Source: Sulfitobacter sp. HI0040
GTDB taxonomy: Bacteria; Pseudomonadota; Alphaproteobacteria; Rhodobacterales; Rhodobacteraceae
Direction of reading: 5' to 3'
Assembly: GCF_001634885.1 (NCBI RefSeq)
Contig: NZ_LWEX01000489.1
Location: 1-64,000 of the forward strand
DNA length: 64,000 nucleotides
In this document: piece by piece, positions 42,258 through 50,452 of the stretch
Position numbering within the stretch: position 1 is the first letter of the stretch
Layout of the letters: every line of letters begins with the position of its first letter
Translations under genes and position numbers: made by a program
Notes under the pieces: generated by a model
What the model saw: only the letters and a program-made list of their open reading frames with translations
Databases searched by the model: none
Told to the model about the DNA's origin: nothing

Positions 42258-43465
42258 GTAACCAAAGCCCAACACAGCAGAGCTATGACGTGATCATCAT
42301 CGGAGGCGCCATTATGGGCGCCTCGACCGCTTGGTTCCTGTCCGACAACAAGGATTTTGACGGCTCGGTCCTCGTTGTCGAACGTGACACGACCTATGAG
42401 AACTGCTCGACCACGCACACGAACTCCTGCATGCGGCAGCAATTCTCGACCGAATTGAACGTGCGGATTAGCCAGTTTGCCGCCGATTTCGTCAAAAACA
42501 TCCGCAGATATATGGGTGGCGATGACCGCGTGCCGGAACTTGGTATCCGCTCCTTCGGGTACATGTATTTTGCCGACAACGAAGGCTTTGCCGATGTGCT
42601 GCGCGAAAGCCAACAGGTGCAATTGGCGGCTGGTGCGGCAACCCAGCTTATGACACCCGAAGAGATCAAAACCGCTTACCCCTTTTACAATGTGGACGAC
42701 ATCGTGCTGGGGTCCATCAACCTGGTGGACGAAGGCTATTGGGACGGAGCCGCTGTCAATGATTGGTGGCGACGTCAAAGCCGCGAGCGTGGTGTCGAAT
42801 GGGTCCAGAACGAAGTTGTGGCGATGACCCGCAACGCTGCTGGCACCCGCGTCGAAAGCGTCACTCTCGCCTCAGGCGAAGTGATTGCCTGTGGTCAGGT
42901 CGTCAATGCGTCCGGCCCACGCGCGGCACGCACCGCCGAGATGGCAGGCATCGATGTGCCGGTGGAGCCGCGCAAACGCTATTCGTGGATATTCAAGGCC
43001 GAACAACCTTTGGATCAGGACTTGCCACTAACCATCGACCCCTCGGGTGTGCACGTGCGCGAAAACGGCGGCGGCACATATCAGTGCGGCGGGCATTCCG
43101 ACTATGATCCGGCGGTAGACTTTGACGATTATGCGATGGATCATTCCATGTGGGAAAACCACGTCTGGCCCATCCTTGCGACCCGCATCCCGCAGTTCGA
43201 GGCGATCAAAGTGCAATCCGAATGGGGCGGGCATTACGCCATGAATACGTTTGATCACAACGCAATCATGGGACCGCACACAGAGCTTTCGAACTTCGTC
43301 TTCCTTAATGGTTTCTCTGGACACGGGCTGCAGCAGGCGCCTGCCATGGGGCGTGGGACGGCCGAATGGCTGACCTATGGCGAATACCGCGCGCTTGATC
43401 TAACACCGTTCAATTACGCACGAATTCCGGCAAATTCGCCGATCATCGAGAAAGCCATTATCTGA
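42254..43465 (+). CDS. FAD-dependent oxidoreductase (DAO/glycine oxidase family)
   Basis: A 403-aa D-amino-acid-oxidase/sarcosine-oxidase-fold flavoprotein. The FAD-binding start IIIGGAIMGASTAWFL is near residue 15. The STTHTNSCMRQQFS segment resembles dimethylglycine/FAD-dehydrogenase-like proteins, and the C-terminal NGFSGHGLQQAPAMG holds the last flavin contacts. Such enzymes oxidise secondary or D-amino acids to imines or keto acids. Following HyuAB, it may oxidise the amino acid freed from a ring compound. It overlaps both neighbours by 1-4 bp. Confidence 0.9.
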   Translation: MSNQSPTQQSYDVIIIGGAIMGASTAWFLSDNKDFDGSVLVVERDTTYENCSTTHTNSCMRQQFSTELNVRISQFAADFVKNIRRYMGGDDRVPELGIRSFGYMYFADNEGFADVLRESQQVQLAAGAATQLMTPEEIKTAYPFYNVDDIVLGSINLVDEGYWDGAAVNDWWRRQSRERGVEWVQNEVVAMTRNAAGTRVESVTLASGEVIACGQVVNASGPRAARTAEMAGIDVPVEPRKRYSWIFKAEQPLDQDLPLTIDPSGVHVRENGGGTYQCGGHSDYDPAVDFDDYAMDHSMWENHVWPILATRIPQFEAIKVQSEWGGHYAMNTFDHNAIMGPHTELSNFVFLNGFSGHGLQQAPAMGRGTAEWLTYGEYRALDLTPFNYARIPANSPIIEKAII

Positions 43466-44238
43466 TGAAGCTTCCCGCCAATCCCTTCACCCGCGCCATT
43501 GCCACCGGTGAGAAACAAATCGGCCTTTGGATCAGCCTGTGCAGCAACTTCGCCGCAGAGGTGGTATCGACCGCAGGATACGACTGGGCGCTGATCGACA
43601 TGGAGCACAGCGCCAACGATTATTTCAGCGTACTCGGTCAGCTTCAGGCCTTTGCGGCGTCCTCGACCACGGCCCTCGTGCGGGTGGAGTGGAACGACGC
43701 GGTTGCGGTCAAGCGGCTGTTGGATCTGGGCGCGCCGGGCCTGTTGTTTCCGATGATCCAATCTGTGGAAGAGGCCAAACAAGCGGTTGCGGCGACGCGC
43801 TACCCGCCACACGGCGTTCGTGGCGTCTCGGGCGCGACCCGCGCGACAGCCTTTGGGCGCATCACCGATTATGTGGCGCGTGTAGAGGACGAAACCACTG
43901 TTCTCTTGCAACTGGAAACCCGTGCTGCCGTCGAACAGGCCGAAGCGATTGGCGCGGTCGATGGCGTCAGCGGTATCTTCTTTGGACCTGCAGACATTGC
44001 CGCCGATATTGGCAAACTCGGCAAGCCGATGGACCCGCCTGTTTGGGCCTTGATCAAACCGGCGGCGCAAAAACTGATTGCCAAGGGCATGCCGGTTGGC
44101 ACCTTGGTCACGGACCCTGCCTTTGCGGCTGACTTGTTGAACGAAGGCTTCACCTTTGTTGCAATTGCAACTGACACGGGGCTTTTGGCGCGGGCCGCAG
44201 ATGCGGCCCTGGCGCAAACAAAAGGCGCGCTGCAATGA
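43465..44238 (+). CDS. HpcH/HpaI-family aldolase
   Basis: A 257-aa class II pyruvate aldolase-like protein. WALIDMEHS near residue 43 carries the conserved acid and His, with GLLFPMIQSVEEA and HGVRGVSGATRA in the phosphate/anion loop and GIFFGPADIAADIG as the metal-site segment. Such enzymes split 2-keto-4-hydroxy acids into pyruvate and an aldehyde. Within this operon it may cleave the keto acid made by the oxidase or aminotransferase. It overlaps both neighbours. Confidence 0.9.
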   Translation: MKLPANPFTRAIATGEKQIGLWISLCSNFAAEVVSTAGYDWALIDMEHSANDYFSVLGQLQAFAASSTTALVRVEWNDAVAVKRLLDLGAPGLLFPMIQSVEEAKQAVAATRYPPHGVRGVSGATRATAFGRITDYVARVEDETTVLLQLETRAAVEQAEAIGAVDGVSGIFFGPADIAADIGKLGKPMDPPVWALIKPAAQKLIAKGMPVGTLVTDPAFAADLLNEGFTFVAIATDTGLLARAADAALAQTKGALQ

Positions 44239-45449
44239 GTTTCGCCTCATCACGTCTTGCTCAGGTCAAACCGTCCGCTTCTGCCTGGGTCAGTCAGGCG
44301 GCGAAAGAGGCCAAGGCGCGCGGTGAAGATGTCATTGACCTTGGTCTTGGCGAGCCGGATTTCGACACACCCGACCACATCAAAGAGGCTGCGCATCAGG
44401 CGGCCTTGCGCGGTGAGACAAAATATCCCCCGACCAATGGCACGCTCGCGATGCGGCAGGCTGTCGTGGACAAGTTCAAACGCGAAAACGCTCTGGACTA
44501 CGCGCTGGACGAAGTGATCGTGTCAAACGGGGCCAAGCAGGTGTTGTTCAACGCTTTCATGGCCACGTTGGAGCCGGGAGACGAGGTGTTGCTGTGCGCG
44601 CCCTATTTCGGTCAGTACAAGGACATTGTGCTTATCCTGGGCGGCGTGCCGGTACCGCTGGAATGCCCAGCTGACGCGGGCTTTCTGCTGACGCCTGATC
44701 AACTGCGGGACGCCATCACGCCCAAAACGCGCTGGCTGCTTTTGAACCAACCGTCAAACCCATCGGGTGCGGTCTATTCGGATGCCGAGATCACGGCATT
44801 GGGCGACGTGCTGGCCGATCATGACCGCGTGCTGGTCCTGTCGGACGAAATCTATGAGCACATCCTGTTTGACGGCCGCGTGTTCCGATCGTTTGCGGCG
44901 CTTTGCCCGAGTTTGAAAGACCGCACTCTGACGGTCAACGGCGTGTCCAAAGCCTATGCCATGACGGGTTGGCGCATTGGCTTTGGTGCTGGGCACAAGG
45001 AACTGATCGCGGCGATGACCAAAGTACAAAGCCAGATCTCGTCAGGAGCGTGCTCCATCGCCCAAGCGGCTGCCGCGGCCGCATTGAACGGGCCACAAGA
45101 TGAGGTCCGTAACTTTTGCCGGGCGTTCGAGGCGCGCCGTGATCTTGTGGTCGCGCGTGTGGCCCAGATCCCGGGCTTGACGCTGGACGCACCGGACGGT
45201 GCGTTTTACGGCCTTATCGGCTGCGCGGGTCTAATTGGCGCCAAGACCCCTCTGGGCGAGACGATTGAAGCAGATACAGACGTGACCGCCTATCTTCTGA
45301 AGGCCGCAGGCGTCGCCGCCGTGCCCGGCAGCGCCTATGACCTTTCACCGTTTTTCCGAATTTCAACAGCGGCCTCGGAAGAGGTTCTTAACGATGCGAT
45401 GGATCGCATTGCTCGCGCTGTTTCTGACCTCAAAGGACTGACTTTATGA
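44235..45449 (+). CDS. PLP-dependent aminotransferase, class I/II
   Basis: A 404-aa fold-type I aminotransferase close to aspartate/aromatic aminotransferases. Motifs are LGLGEPDFDTPDHI near residue 38, YPPTNGT, NQPSNPSGAVY near residue 171 and Asp204 in LSDEIYE. The Schiff-base Lys239 is in NGVSKAYAMTGWRIGFG, and FFRIST with a substrate Arg lies near the C-terminus. All catalytic residues are in place. It moves an amino group to or from an intermediate of the operon's pathway. The overlap with the aldolase gene (ATGA) supports co-translation. Confidence 0.92.
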   Translation: MSFASSRLAQVKPSASAWVSQAAKEAKARGEDVIDLGLGEPDFDTPDHIKEAAHQAALRGETKYPPTNGTLAMRQAVVDKFKRENALDYALDEVIVSNGAKQVLFNAFMATLEPGDEVLLCAPYFGQYKDIVLILGGVPVPLECPADAGFLLTPDQLRDAITPKTRWLLLNQPSNPSGAVYSDAEITALGDVLADHDRVLVLSDEIYEHILFDGRVFRSFAALCPSLKDRTLTVNGVSKAYAMTGWRIGFGAGHKELIAAMTKVQSQISSGACSIAQAAAAAALNGPQDEVRNFCRAFEARRDLVVARVAQIPGLTLDAPDGAFYGLIGCAGLIGAKTPLGETIEADTDVTAYLLKAAGVAAVPGSAYDLSPFFRISTAASEEVLNDAMDRIARAVSDLKGLTL

Positions 45450-46282
45450 AAAAGATCGTACTTACCGGCGCGGCTGGTCGCCTTGGTTCCTATCTGCGAG
45501 AGCCACTTTCGAAGATGTGCGAAGACTTCGTATCCTCGGACATTGCGGACAGCGTCACAAATCTTGCGAATGAAACCTACGTAAAGGCAGACATCACCGA
45601 TCTCGACGCCATGGTTGCCCTGCTCGAAGGCGCGGACATGGTGGTGCATTTCGGCGCGGTCGGTGACGAAGCCCCGATGGATGTGCTGTGGGGCCCGAAC
45701 TTCTACGGCGCTTACACCGTGTGGGAGGCCGCCTATCGCAACAAGCTGCGCCGCGTTGTCTATGCCTCGTCCATCCATGCGGTTGGCATGCATAAGAAAA
45801 CGGACTTCATCGGCATCGACGCGCCGCACAAGCCCGACACGTTCTATGGGCTTGCCAAGTGTTTTGCCGAAGACCTCGCCTCTCTTTACTGGGACAAACG
45901 CGGGGTGGAATCTGTATGCATGCGCATCTTGTCGTGTGCGCAACCGACCAATTCACGCGCCGTGGGCACCTGGCTCAGCTATGATGATCTGATCCACATG
46001 GTAGAACGCGCCATCAACACGCCCATCACAGGTTTCAGCGTGGTCTACGGCGTGTCGAACAACGATCGTGCACCAGTCGATAACGCCAAGGCGCAACACT
46101 TGGGCTACCGCCCGAAGGATAACGCGGAGCAATTCGCTGCAGAAATCTATGCCGCAGATGGCCCGCTCGACCCCCATGATCCCGCCAACACCCACCACGG
46201 CGGCCCGTTTGCATCCGTCGAGTTGGGCAATAGCGGCATGGCCCATCTGAACCTCAGCACAGACGATACCGGAAAGGATTAA
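45446..46282 (+). CDS. NAD-dependent epimerase/dehydratase family protein (uronate dehydrogenase-like)
   Basis: A 278-aa extended SDR. The NAD motif TGAAGRLGSYL is at residues 7-17. The catalytic pair is in SSIHAVGMH and FYGLAKCFAEDL (Tyr-X3-Lys). The layout resembles uronate dehydrogenases, which oxidise hexuronates to lactones, but there is no other uronate gene nearby. It probably oxidises a hydroxy or aldehyde intermediate of the operon. It overlaps the aminotransferase stop by 4 bp. Confidence 0.87.
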   Translation: MKKIVLTGAAGRLGSYLREPLSKMCEDFVSSDIADSVTNLANETYVKADITDLDAMVALLEGADMVVHFGAVGDEAPMDVLWGPNFYGAYTVWEAAYRNKLRRVVYASSIHAVGMHKKTDFIGIDAPHKPDTFYGLAKCFAEDLASLYWDKRGVESVCMRILSCAQPTNSRAVGTWLSYDDLIHMVERAINTPITGFSVVYGVSNNDRAPVDNAKAQHLGYRPKDNAEQFAAEIYAADGPLDPHDPANTHHGGPFASVELGNSGMAHLNLSTDDTGKD

Positions 46283-46286
46283 GCAC

Positions 46287-46988
46287 ATGGAAAAAGTTGC
46301 ACTGATTACAGCGGGCGGATCAGGTATGGGCGCAGATAGCGCGCGCGCCTTGGCCGCGGATGGCTTTAAGGTTGGGATCCTGTCATCCTCCGGCAAAGGC
46401 GAAGCACTTGCCAAAGAACTTGGCGGTGTCGGCATCACAGGCACCAACAAATCTGAAGAAGACCTGCAAAAGCTGGTCGATGCAGCCATGAACCACTGGG
46501 GCCGTGTCGACGTTTTGGTGAACTCCGCCGGTCATGGACCGCGTGCACCTGTCTTAGAACTCACCGATGAGGACTGGCACGAAGGCATGGAAGTCTACTT
46601 CCTGAACGCGGTGCGCCCTTCGCGTCTCGTCACACCGATCATGCAAAAACAGGGTGGCGGTGCGATCATCAACATTTCAACCTTTGCAGCGTTTGAGCCG
46701 AACCCTGTGTTTCCAACCTCAGGCGTGATGCGCGCCGGGCTTGCAGCATTCACAAAACTCTTTGCCGACAAATATGCAGCCGAGAACATCCGCATGAACA
46801 ACGTGCTTCCAGGGTTCATCGACAGCCTGCCAGAAAAAGAGGAATTCCGCTCGATGATCCCGATGGGCCGCTACGGCAACTCCCTTGGAGAGATCGCAAG
46901 TGTTGTGGCCTTCCTGGCTTCCGAGGGCGGGGCCTATATCACCGGTCAGAATATACGGGTTGATGGGGGGATTACGCGGTCGGTTTAG
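46287..46988 (+). CDS. SDR family oxidoreductase with atypical Tyr/Lys site
   Basis: A 233-aa SDR that starts 4 nt after the previous gene. The TAGGSGMGADSA cofactor loop and ITGQNIRVDGG C-terminus are normal. At the Tyr-X3-Lys site it reads SGVMRAGL: by alignment Ser145 replaces Tyr and Arg149 replaces Lys, though Ser131 of NISTF remains. Similar active-site changes occur in a divergent SDR subgroup, and activity is uncertain. It is the last gene of the hyu operon; its stop lies directly against the IS200-type transposase sequence. Confidence 0.85.
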   Translation: MEKVALITAGGSGMGADSARALAADGFKVGILSSSGKGEALAKELGGVGITGTNKSEEDLQKLVDAAMNHWGRVDVLVNSAGHGPRAPVLELTDEDWHEGMEVYFLNAVRPSRLVTPIMQKQGGGAIINISTFAAFEPNPVFPTSGVMRAGLAAFTKLFADKYAAENIRMNNVLPGFIDSLPEKEEFRSMIPMGRYGNSLGEIASVVAFLASEGGAYITGQNIRVDGGITRSV

Positions 46989-47077
46989 TATCCACTCCTT
47001 GGAGTAAACCCACCGGCAGCCACTGCGTTTTCTACCATCGCTACCATATCGTCTGGTCAACCAAGTACCGCTACAAA

Positions 47078-47416
47078 GTGCTGCAGGGCGACATTCGACT
47101 GCGTGCCCGTGACATCTGCCGCCAGGTTTGCAGCGAGAAGGGCGTCGACATTATCCGTGGTGTGCTGTCATCGGACCATGTCCACATGTTCGTGTCGGTG
47201 CCGCCCAGGCTCGCGGTGAGCGATCTGGTGCGGCTGATGAAGGGCCGCTCCTCACACAAGGTCCAACGTGAATTCCCTGAGCTACGCAAGCGCTACTGGG
47301 GACGGCGCTTTTGGGGCCGGGGATATTTCTCGACGACCAACGGTGCCATCACCGAAAACATCGTACTTCAGTACCTGGAGCAGCATATCGCCGATCCTAC
47401 CGGCGCCAGCCGGTAG
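47078..47416 (+). CDS. tnpA: IS200/IS605-family Y1 transposase (TnpA), start lost or non-standard
   Basis: A single-strand (HUH) transposase of the IS200 type. SSDHVHMFVSVPP holds the HUH motif, followed by LKGRSS-like MKGRSSHKV, RKRYWGRRFWGRGYF and a C-terminal catalytic Tyr in VLQYLEQH. Homologous reading continues upstream of GTG 47078 (SHCVFYHRYHIVWSTKYRYK from about 47018), but no ATG, GTG or TTG precedes it before the end of the SDR gene. The natural start therefore seems to be missing, and the element may be dead or 5'-truncated. No tnpB accompanies it. It marks the right edge of the hyu operon. Confidence 0.85.
   Translation: MLQGDIRLRARDICRQVCSEKGVDIIRGVLSSDHVHMFVSVPPRLAVSDLVRLMKGRSSHKVQREFPELRKRYWGRRFWGRGYFSTTNGAITENIVLQYLEQHIADPTGASR
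47397..47416 (+). repeat. Right-end hairpin of the IS200-type element
   Basis: CTACCGG-CGCCAG-CCGGTAG is a perfect 7-bp stem at the very 3' end of tnpA, where IS200/IS605 elements carry the subterminal hairpin recognised by the transposase. It could also act as a terminator. Confidence 0.6.
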
Positions 47417-48033
47417 TGGTTCAGTACCAATTATAGTGAGCCTGGGAGCATCGCTAGTCGCCGGCGCGCTTGGGGCTTGTCATCGACGAAGTCCCCTATC
47501 CGCGCTTGGTTGCCATTTATGCATCTTGCAGCATCGGTTATTTTGGGCTCTCAACCGGCTTTCGCTGCCAGTTGTTCCAATGTCCGGTATGCTGGCAAGA
47601 CCCTTTAGTGAAACGGGACTGCCGCCTCTCAATCGACCCTATCCACTCTCGCCACTTCCGATCCGCGTGAGCGCATCGAAGTCGATTTCTTGTTTCTGCT
47701 CGTCACTTATGTCTGGCCGGATTTCAGATACCGGCTTGGGCCCATGGACGTCCCACATCACCGCATGCGCGCCTGTAGTCCAGCGATACACCCAACCAAC
47801 GATACTGCACCCATCGGTCCCGATCAGATTTGCGATCGCGACGCCCTCACCTTTATCATCGTTCACTGTTTACGGACTTCCTGCACTATGGCGCTGATAT
47901 TGCAGCGTGACGAACTGCTGTGCTCGCCAGCACCGCTTGCCGCGCTTGGGAGATGTTGGCTAACTGCTCTTTCTTGAGGAGCTCACTTCACATGGGGACT
48001 CACGGAGGGGAGCGTCCCAAAACTGCTTTGCTG
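47417..48033. other. Region without a convincing gene
   Basis: About 620 bp between the transposase and the XRE-type regulator. The rightward open frames here have compositions unlike real proteins and no recognisable motif. Only a small leftward frame (listed separately) looks possibly coding. No repeats, attachment site or RNA were recognised. Confidence 0.5.
47639..47866 (-). CDS. Small hypothetical protein
   Basis: A 75-aa frame with a balanced, acidic composition (start MNDDKGEGVAI, end SDEQKQEIDFDALTRIG), unlike the shadow frames around it. No family is recognised. It has an ordinary start codon, but no clear ribosome site was established. It lies alone between the transposase and the XRE-type gene. 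It may be a relic of mobile DNA; coding status is a guess from composition. Confidence 0.4.
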   Translation of the reverse strand: MNDDKGEGVAIANLIGTDGCSIVGWVYRWTTGAHAVMWDVHGPKPVSEIRPDISDEQKQEIDFDALTRIGSGESG

Positions 48034-48291
48034 TCAAATCCTGTGGTCGGGTTCCGTGGCGGCTTCGACAATCGACAGGATTTCATTTTTGTCAAAGCCA
48101 ATGACCCTCGCCAGAACCGTGAACTCCACGACGTCGATACGACGCTCGCCGCTTTCGAGACGTGCCACAAATGACTGGTGGCGTTTGAGCTTCGCCGCCA
48201 ACTGCTGCTGGCTGAGACCCGCATTCTGACGTGCATCAACCAACGCACGGACGAGCGCCAACTGGCCATTTGTTCTGATTGTTTTCGCCAC
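48034..48291 (-). CDS. XRE-family helix-turn-helix regulator
   Basis: An 85-aa single-domain Cro/C1-type protein. The helix-turn-helix NAGLSQQQLAAKLKRHQSFV is at about residues 23-42, and VVEFTVLARVIG closes the five-helix fold. GTG 48291 is the start, with AAAAGG upstream inside the loop of a CGTCACA/TGTGACG inverted repeat. Small XRE proteins like this often control transfer or addiction functions of mobile elements. It lies between the transposase and the virB locus, and its target is unknown. Confidence 0.82.
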   Translation of the reverse strand: MAKTIRTNGQLALVRALVDARQNAGLSQQQLAAKLKRHQSFVARLESGERRIDVVEFTVLARVIGFDKNEILSIVEAATEPDHRI

Positions 48292-48292
48292 G

Positions 48293-48313
48293 CGTCACAT
48301 ACCTTTTGTGACG
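48293..48313. promoter_or_regulatory. Inverted repeat over the XRE gene leader
   Basis: CGTCACA (48293-48299) and TGTGACG (48307-48313) are perfect 7-bp arms around a 7-bp spacer that contains the XRE gene's AAAAGG ribosome site on the minus strand. This suits either an autoregulatory operator or an RNA hairpin that hides the ribosome site. Confidence 0.5.
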
Positions 48314-48415
48314 TCGCTAGCGGATGAAATCCGTTATCTAAAAAGTAGATATTTGAGGGTGTTATCGGCGTCTGGTTTCCATTGGCTGCAAGTCTGATGC
48401 ACACCCAATCGCCCA

Positions 48416-48736
48416 TCAATCCCCCACCAGTTCCAGAAACCGACCGTAGTCCTGACTGACTTCGCGGGCTTCCTCAAAAGCACGCGCACGCTCCTGCTCA
48501 AGGCAGCGGAAGTAGTCCTGAATGTCCGTGATGTAGACCTCGAAGTCCCGACGGATGATGTCGGCGTAGTCCCGGGCGGCCTGCGAATCGCTGGGAACGA
48601 AGGGCCGGACCGGGGCGAGACAGGATCCCGCCTGGCTTGCAGCCGGAACGAGCATCACCAATGCCGTAGCCTGTATCGCCACCCATCGGCTCAACCGCAG
48701 GTTTCTGAAACCCCTATTTTCCTTGATAGACGCCAA
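48416..48736 (-). CDS. Small secreted hypothetical protein
   Basis: A 106-aa protein with an N-terminal signal peptide (RLSRWVAIQATALVML, cleavage near SQAGS), two Cys in the mature part (SCLAPV, YFRCLEQ) and a helical, charged C-terminus. No family name is known to me. Its upstream region carries a palindromic element (48801-48820, minus strand) that matches one before the secreted protein at 36510. It is therefore likely an accessory periplasmic component of the type IV secretion locus. It is transcribed away from the virB operon. Confidence 0.65.
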   Translation of the reverse strand: MASIKENRGFRNLRLSRWVAIQATALVMLVPAASQAGSCLAPVRPFVPSDSQAARDYADIIRRDFEVYITDIQDYFRCLEQERARAFEEAREVSQDYGRFLELVGD

Positions 48737-48800
48737 TGGCCGTGCCTAGAGTTTGAGTAACCGAGATACAGCCGTATCTGCCGCATTATATCTTGCGGTT

Positions 48801-48820
48801 AATAATATACTATCGTAACT
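48801..48820 (-). promoter_or_regulatory. Palindromic promoter element, copy B
   Basis: On the minus strand this reads GTTACGATAGTATATTATTA, matching 17 of 20 bases of the element at 36454-36473. It lies between the leftward secreted-protein gene (48736) and the rightward gene that opens the virB region, so it could control both. Confidence 0.55.
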
Positions 48821-48837
48821 CTGGGCTTCAAGTGGGA

Positions 48838-49233
48838 ATGCCCGGGCGTTGCGCGTTTGAAGAAAGCGTGAGCCGGGCCATGAACTGGGACATCGAAGCA
48901 CCAAATGTGGTTACGGAAGCACGTTTCCGCGAACTCGTGGAAAGTGGCTATAGCGCTGAAATCCTGTGCCAGGAGTCGGCACACAAGAAGGGCCCGAGTT
49001 ATTACGGGGTCTGGATCATGCGCGTCGTCTCTGACGATGGCGTGGAAAAGCTGCTGGTCACGGCCCGTACCCGCACGACCTATAACGACATCAAAATCCG
49101 TGAGTTCAAAACCATCACGGGCGTGGTCTCTTTCCTCATCGGAATCGGTTTCTCCCATGCCGATGTCCCGCTCGAGGAGGGCCAGCGGACGACACACAAA
49201 CTGGCTGCGACCGACAAGGGCGGCAGCAAGTAG
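48838..49233 (+). CDS. Hypothetical protein at the head of the virB operon
   Basis: About 131 aa with no domain I recognise. It is basic to neutral, with [20 protein letters not shown] and [20 protein letters not shown] segments and a possible hydrophobic stretch ([14 protein letters not shown]) near the end. The start is uncertain: ATG 48838 (GTGGG immediately upstream) or ATG 48880. An in-frame earlier start at 48793 would cross the palindromic element and is rejected. It overlaps the start region of the transglycosylase gene and reads in the direction of the virB genes, so it is likely the first gene of that transcript. Confidence 0.6.
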   Translation: MPGRCAFEESVSRAMNWDIEAPNVVTEARFRELVESGYSAEILCQESAHKKGPSYYGVWIMRVVSDDGVEKLLVTARTRTTYNDIKIREFKTITGVVSFLIGIGFSHADVPLEEGQRTTHKLAATDKGGSK

Positions 49234-49891
49234 TCTTCTTTTCCTCGGCTTTCTGGCGGGTCCCGCCACTGCGCAGATGGTGCTGGTCATGGAGAGCGAT
49301 GGCTCTTTGACCCCGTCCCGCTCCCAGGACAGCTTTGCCCGCAATTACAATGACGGCATTGGACAAGGTTCAGCGGCCGATGATCTGGCAATCTTTGGCG
49401 AACGGGACGCTGAACCAGAAGACATCCAATTGGCAGCCCTCTCACGGCCTGCGCCCCTACCCCGCGCCGATATCCTCACGGCCATCGAGGCCACCGCCTT
49501 TCGCTATGCCGGGCATCCCGGGCTACGCGGCGCGGAACTCTCGGTTCGCGATTGGCTAACCCTCTACCGGGCCAATATCGAGGTGGAGAGCGCCTACCGG
49601 CAGGATGCGGTCTCGAGTGCAGGCGCCATTGGCCTTGGTCAATTGATGCCAGCGACGGCGCGCGACCTCGGTGTCGACCCGCGTGATCCTATTCAGAACC
49701 TAGACGGTTCCGCCCGCTACCTCGCGATGATGCTGGAGACGTTCGGCGATCCGCGGCTCGCGCTCGCAGCCTACAACGCCGGACCGGATGCGGTCCGCCA
49801 GTACGGCGGCATTCCCCCCTACAGAGAAACCCAGACCCACGTGGCCCGTGTCATGGCCGTCGTGGCCCGATTGGAAGGATCAAATTCATGA
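49205..49891 (+). CDS. Lytic transglycosylase (VirB1-like), start codon unclear
   Basis: A periplasmic peptidoglycan-cleaving enzyme that makes room for the secretion apparatus. A signal peptide ([15 protein letters not shown]) is followed by an SLT domain with the catalytic Glu in [25 protein letters not shown] and the AAYNAGP motif. No ATG, GTG or TTG precedes the signal peptide in frame near a ribosome site; CTG 49205 is the only plausible near-start, and the first in-frame ATG (49277) would remove the signal. The start may be non-standard, or a mutation may have damaged the 5' end. Its stop overlaps virB2. Confidence 0.75.
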   Translation: MRPTRAAASSLLFLGFLAGPATAQMVLVMESDGSLTPSRSQDSFARNYNDGIGQGSAADDLAIFGERDAEPEDIQLAALSRPAPLPRADILTAIEATAFRYAGHPGLRGAELSVRDWLTLYRANIEVESAYRQDAVSSAGAIGLGQLMPATARDLGVDPRDPIQNLDGSARYLAMMLETFGDPRLALAAYNAGPDAVRQYGGIPPYRETQTHVARVMAVVARLEGSNS

Positions 49892-50181
49892 GACAGATTT
49901 CAAACCTCTTTGTCGCCTCGCTCGCGCTCTTCCTGCTCGTCGCAGAGCCTGCGCTTGCCCAGAGCATCGATCTCTCGCCGATCCAAAGCCTGCTACAGGG
50001 CATCGTCGATGCGCTGACCGGCCCGCTTGGCGTTGTCATCGCGACGCTTGCCGTGCTCGGTGTTTTCTTGAGCTGGTTCTTCAACATCATCGATCTACGA
50101 CAGGCCCTCTGGGTGCTTGTCGGCATTGCCGGCGTCGCTGCCGCCCCCACGATCGTTGCCGCGGTCTTTGCCGGTGGCTGA
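49888..50181 (+). CDS. virB2: VirB2-family type IV secretion pilin
   Basis: A 97-aa pilin precursor. The signal peptide ends near ALAQS, followed by a short amphipathic segment and two membrane helices (about residues 43-65 and 72-95) typical of VirB2/TrbC. It overlaps the transglycosylase stop by 4 bp, and virB3 begins inside its last codons. It would form the pilus of the conjugation or effector-transfer machine. Confidence 0.88.
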   Translation: MRQISNLFVASLALFLLVAEPALAQSIDLSPIQSLLQGIVDALTGPLGVVIATLAVLGVFLSWFFNIIDLRQALWVLVGIAGVAAAPTIVAAVFAGG

Positions 50182-50452
50182 GCGCGCGCCTCTGTTTCTG
50201 GGTCTCGTGCGCCCGCCCAAGCTTCTGGGCCTGCCCATCATGTACGCGATGGTCTGGCTCTTCGGTTCGGTGCTGCTCTTTGTCTGGGTCCAGCACGTCG
50301 CGGTGCTGGGCGTGGCCGCCCTGCTCTATCCCGTGCTTTGGAAGGCCGCGGACTGGGATCCGCGCTTCATCGACGTGATGATAACGGCACTGCAGGAAAC
50401 CCCGCCGACGCGGAACCGCACTATCCATGGCGGGGACAGTTATGCGCCCTAA
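50174..50452 (+). CDS. virB3: VirB3-family inner-membrane protein
   Basis: A 92-aa protein with the LFLGLVRPPKLLGLP lead and one to two membrane helices near residues 25-60, as in VirB3. The start is GTG 50174, just before the virB2 stop; an earlier frame start lies inside virB2 and is rejected. VirB3 works with the VirB4 ATPase, whose gene overlaps its 3' end. Confidence 0.85.
   Translation: MAERAPLFLGLVRPPKLLGLPIMYAMVWLFGSVLLFVWVQHVAVLGVAALLYPVLWKAADWDPRFIDVMITALQETPPTRNRTIHGGDSYAP

Noticed and set aside
47268-47897. Rightward open frame of about 209 codons after the transposase
   Set aside because: It begins in another frame inside the transposase gene and has a Ser/Pro-rich translation without motifs; probably non-coding.
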